DNA of 64,000 bases from contig JAUIRK010001028.1 of NCBI GenBank assembly GCA_030549495.1, positions 248,001 through 312,000 on the forward strand. The letters are read 5' to 3'. The notes under the pieces are model-generated. The model saw only the letters and a program-made list of their open reading frames with translations. It was not told the origin of the DNA and did not search any database. The translations under genes and the position numbers were made by a program. This DNA is from Nectonema munidae. Taxonomy: Eukaryota; Nematomorpha; Nectonematoida; Nectonematidae. Of the stretch, positions 60,801 to 64,000 are shown one piece after another (within the stretch, counting starts at the first letter, position 1; each line of letters begins with the position of its first letter).

Positions 60801-63187
60801 CTTTCAGAAAAATACATCAGCTTTTACTCACTCCTGTATTTTATAATTAGTTCCTAAAATGACAAAAAACAATACCAGGGCCGCATTCAAGCCTCACAAG
60901 GGTTTAGCGTGTCGCAATAAAATTCGGTGTTATGAAAATTTTAAAAGGATATTACTAAATCGCAAATAGGAATGCCTCTCTCATTTAATCTTTTTAGGCA
61001 AAAAAAAATATAATTTTTCAATTATGCGCAATTATTTTGCTTGATTTATCGAATAAACGGATTTGTAGCTCTTTTAAAACGTGATAAAATGTCGTCTTTT
61101 GTTATGGCGTAAGGAGTAGTGGAAATAGACTTTTTTGAAATGAACAGAAACACGCCAAAAAGGTAACAATTATGGTACAAAGTTAACGACATATAAAATG
61201 TGCACAATGTATAAACAAAAATATTTAGTGGTACTTCAGGGTGTTTTTACAAAGTATGTGAAAGCATGCTAAAGAGTCAACGATGCTCAAGGATAATTGT
61301 AGCTTGTGTAAACACTTATTACATCTTTAAACTTTTCATTTTTAATTTTTTTATTTCGAAAAGTTTATAAGAAAAATCCATGTAAATAAATTTTCTCATT
61401 TTAAGGTGCGTGGGGGGGACCACATAAAAAGAGTTTAAGGGTCGCGAGTGGCCCTCAGCTTGCCCACCCCTGGATTAAACTATTGTCAGGATCAGGGCGT
61501 TAATGCTACGCGATAGTTGTGGCGAATATGAAAGCAAAAAATTAAGAGCATCGAACTTTTCAACTTTATTATTATTCTTTTATCTAACTATTTATTCCTT
61601 TTATTCAAAACAAAAATGGCTTTACTAAAAAACTTAATCCTTGACCTAATATTTCGAGTAATAGACTTTTTTAAATTGAGAATTTTCACATTGAAAGCAT
61701 ATGATAGAAAGTTAACGCTATTTTTAGTATCGAATTTAGTTCGTTATCTCCATAAACAAAGTCGCATTCTTTTAAATTCAACGCCATCCAGCAAGAAATT
61801 GAGTTTATTCTTTCCGAAAATTCCTTGAAAATACTTTATTCTTAGAGATGTTTCGCTTTTTTTGTCACAGAAATCTGTAAAACTAAAAATTTTAACTATT
61901 AAAATTTATGCACTATGTATTCAATACATTTTATATTCAATACGAGATTGCATGATTTTAATATTTTTTTAATTATTTTATTTTACTCTTTTAACCCATT
62001 AAGTACCATAGAAATCAGACGATATGTAAAAAAACGCAGATGATTTATATTCAAAGTCACAGACGAAGATGAAATTACTTATGTTCCCAAATGGGAACAT
62101 TGGGACTTAATGGGTTAAGTAACTTTTCTCAAATTTGTTGACATCCAAATCAGAGAGTATATTAGATACGTTGCTCACAACATTACTTTCTGAATTTTTA
62201 TTCTTTCTAAAATAAATGGAACGATTTTCAAAGTGTCCATCGCTTAATAGTGATTCCTCAAAACCACATGCTTTCCTGAAATGGGGACTTTACTTCGCTG
62301 AAACTACTACTGGACACGAATTATTTTTTATATATTCATAATAATTTTCTTTCAAAGTAATGAACGATTCGATATACTGTATTTTGATCTTAGAGTATCA
62401 TCACGGACACCTTAGCATTCGTAAAGAGTTTACCTCAAGGAGAAGAACGAGACGCCATTTTAAGGCTATGCCAAAATCTTGAAGCTTACTCTCTGAAAAG
62501 GAAAGAGCAACTTGAAGGCTACGAAGTAATTTCTCTGTTCTTCAATCTTTTTGTTTTTAAAAGACCAATGTCTTAAGTAATGAAAAGCGTCGCCTTTAAC
62601 TTCATAAAATTTTATTGGAAAAGAGGACAGACGATTAATCTTGAAAATTCTATTCCTCAAAAGCCTAAAAAGCTTTTTTTTTTGAATTTTAAACTCCATT
62701 ATAAATTTATATCTATATAGCCATATTTAAATAGTTGTAGTCTTTTTTTGCCATGAAAATAAAGTGTACGCAAATTCTTTGAACTGATTGATTTGTTTTA
62801 ACCAATCAAATTACGCGAGAATTGGACCAATTATAATTATTATGCTCGAAACTTTCTTGAATAAATTTTGTACTATTCAATTGAACCGCTCAAATATCTC
62901 GACTATACAATCTTTTATACAATTATTAATTAAATGTATACGAGCAACGCAGGGACGGTCTTTGAATATGAATTGAAACATCGTAGTGGATTAGTCAATT
63001 TGATGAAAGACGCCATATTTTTAGGATAAGCTCCTTCCCTCCAATTATCACTCCAGGCTCATTTCCTCTGCGTTGCCAGATTTGACTCTCTTAATCAAAA
63101 AGGCGCTTTTAAGGAAAGTTGTGTGTGATTTCGCAGACATTTGTTCTCCATTGCAAAAGTTTGTCGATTCCGGAAAATCTTCCTCTG
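30797..63187 (+). CDS. Vinc: Vinculin, divergent; head-domain exons (gene continues past the window)
   Basis: Ten exons join in phase: 30797-30853, 41588-41695, 43480-43651, 54081-54226, 56130-56302, 56914-57103, 58765-58986, 60266-60508, 62394-62525 and 63025-63187 (1606 nt, 535 codons). Vinculin links talin or alpha-catenin to actin at cell-matrix and cell-cell junctions. It is recognised by the family's start (MLLFHTKTIESILGPVAEQ against the usual MPVFHTRTIESILEPVAQQ), by INEVIRVLQLTS, by WLLEP with SLRQILEVCNKV, and by VVCDFADICSPL (against [12 protein letters not shown]). Together they cover the D1, D2 and early D3 helical bundles. The distance to the last motif is about 60 residues shorter than in vertebrates, so part of the repeat region is reduced. 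The proline-rich hinge and actin-binding tail lie beyond the right edge. It is unusually divergent, so a second copy or paralogue is possible. Confidence 0.85.
31954..32137. mobile_element. Palindromic MITE with 8-bp target duplication AATAAAAC
   Basis: A 184-bp element flanked by AATAAAAC on both sides (31946-31953 and 32138-32145). Terminal inverted repeats of about 60 bp start G(C/G)GTCTTTTCGTTTAGAC, with few mismatches. The centre is AT-rich. An 8-bp duplication suggests the hAT superfamily, though the tips lack the usual CAG. Confidence 0.85.
35992..36125. mobile_element. TTAA-flanked piggyBac-type MITE, copy M2
   Basis: TTAA at 35992-35995 and 36122-36125. The left tip AACCCATTTACGACCAATG is followed by the palindrome GTTCCTATTTTGGAAC, then internal TCGTCTGC motifs. 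The right tip, read inward, is AACCCATGTAAGACCAAG. Confidence 0.8.
36127..36742. mobile_element. hAT-type non-autonomous element
   Basis: The left end CAGTGTTTCTCAACGTGGTC and right end (inward) CAGTGATTCTGAACCC are classic hAT tips. About 616 bp, AT-rich, no coding. No matching 8-bp duplication remains. The left end stands one base from MITE M2. Confidence 0.65.
37589..37716. mobile_element. TTAA-flanked piggyBac-type MITE, copy M3
   Basis: TTAA at 37589-37592 and 37713-37716. Tips CCCGTTAACGACCAG and (inward) CCGGTTATCGACCAC. The interior has CAGACGATATCTAG, AAAGCAGAAGATT and CGCAGACGAT. It is M1 in reverse orientation. Confidence 0.85.
37834..38011. mobile_element. hAT MITE with 8-bp target duplication GGTTAGGG
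   Basis: A 178-bp element flanked by GGTTAGGG (37826-37833 and 38012-38019). The left tip is CAATGCCGGATACAAGGGG and the right tip (inward) CAGTGGCGGATCTAGC, the common hAT form. It contains a run of 13 C at 37871-37883. Confidence 0.88.
40468..40565 (-). repeat. Short interspersed repeat R, copy 1
   Basis: On the minus strand it reads AAGGCCCATTTAAATATTGG, then TTGAGGACTTGTCAATCAAC and AATTTGAATAGTCAAAATCA. It is the same repeat as at 44596-44700 and around 57815/58710. About 100 bp, ends not sharply defined. Confidence 0.7.
41588..41695 (+). CDS. Vinc: Vinculin exon 2
   Basis: Acceptor TGTTTTCAG, donor AAA|GTATTG, phase 0 in and out, 36 codons: VSRLVILHEETADG, MPDLQKPVQAVSLAVENLAK. It matches vinculin [20 protein letters not shown]. 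One of the charged residues of the loop after HEE is missing. Confidence 0.88.
41696..43479 (+). other. Vinculin intron 2, with diverged repeat copy
   Basis: No exon seen. A CACCCC run lies at about 41769-41787. The stretch 42390-42850 is the second copy of the diverged repeat also present at 23960-24335. A CT run lies at about 43239-43257. Confidence 0.5.
42390..42850 (+). repeat. Diverged interspersed repeat, copy 2
   Basis: Parallel to 23960-24335, with TTCAATAAAAAAATACAT, AAAATTTTCATTTTAAAATC, GGTCAATTTTTGAC and AGTCAATAATTTCCCAATTT in the same order. Confidence 0.45.
43480..43651 (+). CDS. Vinc: Vinculin exon 3
   Basis: Acceptor CATCTTTAAG, donor AGAG|GTAAAA, leaving one base. It encodes VGHETCESSDDEILKQDMPA, then LCRVEDASKSLEEASHLLSL and QARSKLINGARG, aligning with [20 protein letters not shown] and PARDYLIDGSRG of the D1 talin-binding bundle. 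A 10.4-kb intron follows. Confidence 0.9.
44258..44423. mobile_element. MITE with 8-bp target duplication GTCTAGAT
   Basis: A 166-bp element between GTCTAGAT repeats (44250-44257 and 44424-44431). Tips GGGGATATTATCAAAAGAGT and (inward) GGGAGATGTTCATAAGAGTG share an AAGAGTGACAAA block. Two further GTGACA(G/A) motifs lie inside. The 8-bp duplication points to hAT or a related group. Confidence 0.82.
44596..44705 (+). repeat. Short interspersed repeat R, copy 2 (uninterrupted)
   Basis: Reads AAGGCGCATTTAAAAATTGG, TTGAGCACTTGTCAATCAAC, then TATTATGCAAATTGAG and TTGAATAGTTAAAATCATGG. It serves as the empty-site reference for the copy split at 57855-58656. Confidence 0.75.
44729..44857. mobile_element. 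TTAA-flanked piggyBac-type MITE, copy M4
   Basis: Left flank TTTA (decayed TTAA), right TTAA at 44854-44857. The left tip CCCATTTACGGCCAATG is followed by TTCCTATTTTGGAA. It is the same subfamily as M2. It abuts M5, sharing one TTAA. Confidence 0.8.
44854..44983. mobile_element. TTAA-flanked piggyBac-type MITE, copy M5
   Basis: TTAA at 44854-44857 and 44980-44983. The left tip is CCCGTTAACGACCAG, with internal CAGACGATATCTAATG, AAAGCAGAAGATT and ACGCAGACGAT. The right tip is more worn. Same subfamily as M3 and M8. Confidence 0.82.
45474..45577. mobile_element. TTAA-flanked piggyBac-type MITE, copy M6
   Basis: TTAA at 45474-45477 and 45574-45577. The left tip CCCTCTTGGTGCCAATG is followed by TTCCCAAAAGAAAC. 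The right side (inward) has TAGCAATGTTCCCAAAGTGA. A GTAGACGAATTCTTC remnant of the internal motif remains. A divergent member. Confidence 0.65.
46530..46645. mobile_element. TTAA-flanked piggyBac-type MITE, copy M7
   Basis: TTAA at 46530-46533 and 46642-46645. The left tip CCCTTTCCGGACC leads into the palindrome CAAAATTTTG. Internal TGCGTCCGC and GGAGACGC replace the TCGTCTGC motif. The most divergent member. Confidence 0.6.
47487..47835 (+). repeat. Partial foldback-family copy (right-arm orientation)
   Basis: Contains TTTTGATTATTTGACAAATA, GTAGCATCGTCTCC, GAGGTATATCAAATCTTAC, AACAGAAAGTTGAATATTTT and GTTGGAGATGAACCATCGCA repeated with TATACAGG, all parts of the right arm of the 7864-9646 element. 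About 350 bp, single arm, worn. Confidence 0.75.
49161..49237. repeat. Small palindromic element
   Basis: An inverted repeat with arms of about 32 bases: GACCCCGATCTAAAATCCCA then TATGAGCGTATAA on the left, and the complement TTATACGCTCATATGATTTG then GGGTC on the right, around about 20 AT-rich bases. Confidence 0.7.
49800..50760 (-). mobile_element. hAT transposase remnant (GTF2IRD2/FAM200/ZBED-like)
   Basis: On the minus strand, YSVSLDESTDSTNSEKG-like residues (about 50420-50370) match the FSLALDESTDVSDTAQL block of this hAT branch. Further on, frame 50025-49804 has LHCKAEINAFVEKFNIQKKL followed by FDALKTLSRTHFNKL, like the KxxAFxxKLxLW helix and the phenylalanine-rich stretch before the C-terminal domain. 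Many interruptions. Termini not found. Recognition rests on short motifs, so it is tentative. Confidence 0.45.
51246..51381. mobile_element. TTAA-flanked piggyBac-type MITE, copy M8
   Basis: TTAA at 51246-51249 and 51378-51381. The left tip is CGGGTTATCGACCAC and the right tip (inward) CCCGTTAACGACCAG. Same orientation as M1, the reverse of M3 and M5. Confidence 0.85.
51960..52040 (+). repeat. Possible tRNA-related SINE head
   Basis: TGGCTTGATTGGTTG stands where an A box would be, and GGTCTTGAGTTCAATCT about 50 bases on resembles a B box. The arms do not fold into a sound cloverleaf. A decayed SINE or chance. Confidence 0.3.
52369..52629 (+). pseudogene. FLYWCH zinc-finger fragment (MULE-type transposon remnant)
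   Basis: An open frame of 86 codons: MRGRKLLHESYAYVIDKVIN, then YWKCEKRHYCNGRAITQG and TTEHSHQQH. This is the FLYWCH finger (L-x-x-xxYxY ... YWxCxxxxxxCxxxxxT ... HxH), with the Cys-Cys-His-His ligands present in CEKRHYC and HSH. Such fingers form the N-terminus of many MULE-type transposases in invertebrates and also occur in host regulators. No transposase domain follows, and it sits alone in a vinculin intron, so a transposon remnant is preferred. Confidence 0.7.
54081..54226 (+). CDS. Vinc: Vinculin exon 4
   Basis: Acceptor TTTTTCGTATAG, donor CAG|GTTAGT. Two bases complete the Gly of GARG-ILQGTSS, then LLLAFDESEVRKLLKECKRV, LEFLSIVEVIETYEDVLHFG, matching vinculin [20 protein letters not shown] and VAEVVETMEDLVTY. 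Clear D1 sequence. Confidence 0.9.
54227..55867 (+). other. Vinculin intron 4, part before MITE M9
   Basis: No exon or clear element. The stretch near 55428 (AGTTGGGGAACCTGCGGGC) resembles a hAT tip but has no partner. Confidence 0.45.
55868..56109. mobile_element. TTAA-flanked piggyBac-type MITE, copy M9, internally expanded
   Basis: TTAA at 55868-55871 and 56106-56109. Tips ACGGTAATCGACCAC and (inward) CCCGACTACAATAAGC. The family's internal block (ATCGTCTGCATTTATTAATG through AATCTTCTGCTTTAC to GAGAT) is present three times in tandem, making this the longest copy. It ends 20 bases before vinculin exon 5. Confidence 0.85.
56130..56302 (+). CDS. Vinc: Vinculin exon 5
   Basis: Acceptor TTTTTACTTCATAG. 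The donor AGTAT|GTATAA is chosen over AA|GTATGT four bases upstream because only it keeps phase with exon 6. It encodes NLTPCLVNLIKMVKLRQKEL, then CVFNLKDQAILLISSMQVYV, parallel to [20 protein letters not shown] and TVKELLPVLISAMKIFV. The acceptor is only 20 bases from a MITE (M9). Confidence 0.82.
56914..57103 (+). CDS. Vinc: Vinculin exon 6
   Basis: Acceptor ATATTTCTAG. The exon includes ILEAEANRNYIVNCMSEDIN and EVIRVLQLTSYEDDDW, the most conserved vinculin stretch in the window (family INEIIRVLQLTSWDEDAW). The frame stays open to 57244, but a donor at GTG|GTATTT (57103) gives KRAV joined to DMIEQKRVNAQDWL. This restores the family's spacing exactly, so the longer reading is taken as intron. 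Confidence 0.85.
57104..57479 (+). other. Vinculin intron 6 start, with a hAT-like end
   Basis: No exon is taken here, although the exon 6 frame runs on to 57244. The stretch GGTTGCGCATCC near 57460, preceded by GGGCCGCACCGTGGACCG, resembles another hAT tip in inverted orientation, into which the next element may have inserted. Confidence 0.4.
57480..57725. mobile_element. hAT MITE with 8-bp target duplication CTCTATAG
   Basis: A 246-bp element between CTCTATAG repeats (57472-57479 and 57726-57733). The left tip is CAGCGGGTTCTTGAAG and the right tip (inward) CAGGGGTAATCAAAGTACGG, a widespread hAT end type. Confidence 0.88.
57815..58710 (+). repeat. Short interspersed repeat R, copy 3, split by a palindromic element
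   Basis: The left part, TTAAGGCACATTTAAAAATT through AAAACTTGTCAA (to 57852), and the right part, ATGTTATGCAAATTGAA through AAGTCAAAATCAGCG (from about 58662), together equal the uninterrupted copy at 44596-44705. About 0.8 kb separates them. Confidence 0.8.
57858..58656. mobile_element. Palindromic element with GACATTTGRCCGA-type tandem units in its arms
   Basis: The arms at about 57858-58010 and 58545-58656 are inverted copies starting CCGGACATTTGGCCGACAGA. Each is built of units of about 15-16 bp (ACATTTGACCGAACG type). The centre (58300-58540) is a tandem array of TAACAATATTCTAACTATAC-type units. No coding. The flanks carry TCAA on both sides. Long arms made of short tandem units make it foldback-like. 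Confidence 0.75.
58765..58986 (+). CDS. Vinc: Vinculin exon 7
   Basis: Acceptor TTTGCTAG, donor CAG|GTAAAC, phase 0 both ends, 74 codons: DMIEQKRVNAQDWLLEPTAL, GVGEKSLRQILEVCNKVSLK, PKDKRVLQKCISNINSMLDA. It aligns with [20 protein letters not shown] and EQAIRQILDEAGKVGELC (D2). The intron upstream of it ends in a repeat only about 55 bases away. Confidence 0.9.
59303..59439. mobile_element. TTAA-flanked piggyBac-type MITE, copy M10
   Basis: TTAA at 59303-59306 and 59436-59439. Tips CCCTTTCGTGACAAG and (inward) TCCTTTCGTGACCAGT, the latter followed by the palindrome GTATCATATATGATAC. The interior has GAGACGATATAT, AAAGCAGAAGATT and AAAGCAGATGA. Confidence 0.85.
59544..59681. mobile_element. 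TTAA-flanked piggyBac-type MITE, copy M11
   Basis: TTAA at 59544-59547 and CTAA at 59678-59681. Tips CCCTTTCGTGACCAA and (inward) CCCTTTTGTGACCAATG, the latter followed by TAGCATATATGATA. A close sister of M10, lying 105 bases away in the same orientation. Confidence 0.85.
60266..60508 (+). CDS. Vinc: Vinculin exon 8
   Basis: Acceptor TTTGAAACCAAG, donor AAC|GTAATC, phase 0, 81 codons. It contains GNSSQAMSLSKAIQEELASL, RIDTIHGKLRRINQWI and an acidic linker with EDEEGDKHF, corresponding to the vinculin repeat GSSPVAMQKAQQVSQGLD and KKIDAAQNWLADP. The helix after the linker is weakly conserved. Confidence 0.82.
60509..61990 (+). other. Vinculin intron 8, with one hAT-like end
   Basis: No exon seen. 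CTTGCCCACCCCTG at about 61457-61471 is the inward-facing form of a common hAT tip (CAGGGGTGGGCAAG). A left partner may be CAGGGCCGCATTCAAGCC near 60878, but no target duplication supports this. Confidence 0.45.
61991..62118. mobile_element. TTAA-flanked piggyBac-type MITE, copy M12
   Basis: TTAA at 61991-61994 and 62115-62118. Tips CCCATTAAGTACCATAG and (inward) CCCATTAAGTCCCAATG, the latter followed by the perfect palindrome GTTCCCATTTGGGAAC. The interior has CAGACGATATGT, ACGCAGATGATT and CACAGACGAAGATG. Confidence 0.88.
62394..62525 (+). CDS. Vinc: Vinculin exon 9
   Basis: Acceptor TTTTGATCTTAG, donor GAA|GTAATT, phase 0, 44 codons: SIITDTLAFVKSLPQGEERD, AILRLCQNLEAYSLKRKEQL. It aligns with [39 protein letters not shown]. 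Good D2/D3 sequence. Confidence 0.82.
63025..63187 (+). CDS. Vinc: Vinculin exon 10
   Basis: The acceptor ATATTTTTAG at 63024 keeps phase with exon 9. The more pyrimidine-rich CACTCCAG at 63056 would shift the frame and is rejected. It encodes LISSALPDLTLLIKKALLRK, VVCDFADICSPLQKFVDSG, matching vinculin [20 protein letters not shown]. The donor TCTG|GTAAGA leaves one base. The following exon was not identified with confidence. Confidence 0.75.
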
Positions 63188-63224
63188 GTAAGAATTCTTT
63201 TAAAGCTTTACTATTGACGATAAC

Positions 63225-63710
63225 TGTGTAGTCGTACAGATAATTAAGAACCGATACCGAAAAAAACTTACAAAACCGGGAAATTCCGGTTCCAAACGGT
63301 TCTTTAATGAGATATATAGACAGCAAAAGATGCAATGAAATTGACGTTTTTGATTTATTATAAACAGATGTACCCTTTTTCTTTCTATATTATCATTATC
63401 ATTAAAATGGCTCTAGGAGAAAAAAGTGTCCAAACGACAAAAGTGTTCAGCAGAGAAAAAAAGAAAAAGAAACTTTTTTGTCGTTTGCACACTTTTCTCC
63501 GTTTACCATTAAAATGAGATTGCAATGAAAAAAGATTTCATATGAATGAAGTGCAGTAAAGTTTTATGCAAAGGATTGCATAGTGAAATAAATCAATTAC
63601 AACTAAGTTATTCTCGGAATCGGTAATACTTTTCGGTTCCGAAACGTTTACCAAATATTTAGAACCGGGAACGTTCCGGTATTTTAGTACCCGGAGCAAA
63701 CCCTAATCTA
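63225..63710. mobile_element. Possible non-autonomous element with GGAACCG repeats
   Basis: Motifs such as AACCGGGAAATTCCGGTTCC (about 63274) and AACCGGGAACGTTCCGGTA (about 63664), plus ACGGTTC/CGGTTCCG variants, occur near both ends. The right side ends AGTACCCGGAGCAAACCCTA, the form of a hAT-like tip read inward. The left end is unclear. It contains the hairpin at 63416-63499. Confidence 0.45.
63416..63499. repeat. Small palindrome (about 30-base arms)
   Basis: GGAGAAAAAAGTGTCCAAAC, then GACAAAAGT on the left is mirrored by ACTTTTTTGTCGTTTGCACA, then CTTTTCTCC on the right, around a purine-rich centre. Confidence 0.7.
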
Positions 63711-64000
63711 TACCAACCAATATGAGAGCATTTGAATTGATACTACACTATCGTAGTCGTGTGAACAACCACATTTACTCGTTTGCTCTATATTTTTTTC
63801 AAATAAAATACTCTCTCTTCTCTACGAATATTTTTTCTGCTTTGTGGATCGCATTAGAAATCAGGAAATCTATTTAATCCCGTGGTCTCGGGTCAATTCA
63901 GCGGAAGGCAATTCACCACACGAAGATATGGTACGCAAAATAGGAAAATATTAACGAATTAACTCACTATCATCTAACTAACTACTTTGTTTTTCTTTCC

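Noticed and set aside
63901-63929. A tiny possible vinculin exon (AEGNSPHEDM) between TTCAG and GTACGC
   Set aside because: The phase fits exon 10, but 29 bases with no strong vinculin residue is too little to support an exon.

Overview
This is animal nuclear DNA, very AT-rich, with GT-AG introns, small exons spread through large introns, and a dense load of transposons. A quiver/sleepless-type Ly6 gene together with a vinculin gene suggests an invertebrate, most likely an arthropod. The repeat content (hAT, piggyBac, foldback, LINEs) would suit a crustacean, but that is inference. No bacterial-type genes, operons or CRISPR are present.

Layout. 1-7.3 kb: an old piggyBac copy (1433-3839, minus) in otherwise empty DNA, then a tRNA-like SINE head at 7.3 kb. 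7.9-12.1 kb: a repeat block made of a 1.8-kb foldback palindrome, three 265-bp tandem units and a 330-bp duplication. 12.6-17.2 kb: a decayed hAT transposon (plus) that still shows its introns, one of which holds a LINE 3' end. 17.2-17.9 kb: a Ty3/gypsy integrase fossil. 17.9-20 kb: a second, different piggyBac (minus). 20.4-22.2 kb: a decayed copy of an uncharacterised multicopy ORF family, split by an insertion. 22.9-25.6 kb: two exons of a Ly6/quiver-like gene (minus). 27.6-30.7 kb: three LINE fragments, two of them converging. 30.8 kb to the right edge: a divergent vinculin gene (plus). Ten exons can be joined in phase from the initiator Met at 30797 to 63187. They cover the head domain, and the gene continues outside the window.

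The vinculin introns are a museum of small elements. They hold short TTAA-flanked MITEs of piggyBac type, hAT-type MITEs with intact 8-bp target duplications, palindromic elements, a FLYWCH/MULE fragment and a hAT fragment. Twelve copies of the TTAA family lie in the window. Their outermost sequences differ between copies but match within a copy, and several carry a self-complementary block of about 16 bp next to the end whose sequence changes while its symmetry stays. The right end of the second piggyBac has the same plan, so it is a candidate relative of the mobiliser.

Only two host genes are supported, vinculin and the Ly6 gene. One further exon-like open stretch (23367-23607) is unrecognised. 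All other long reading frames are transposon remains or chance frames.
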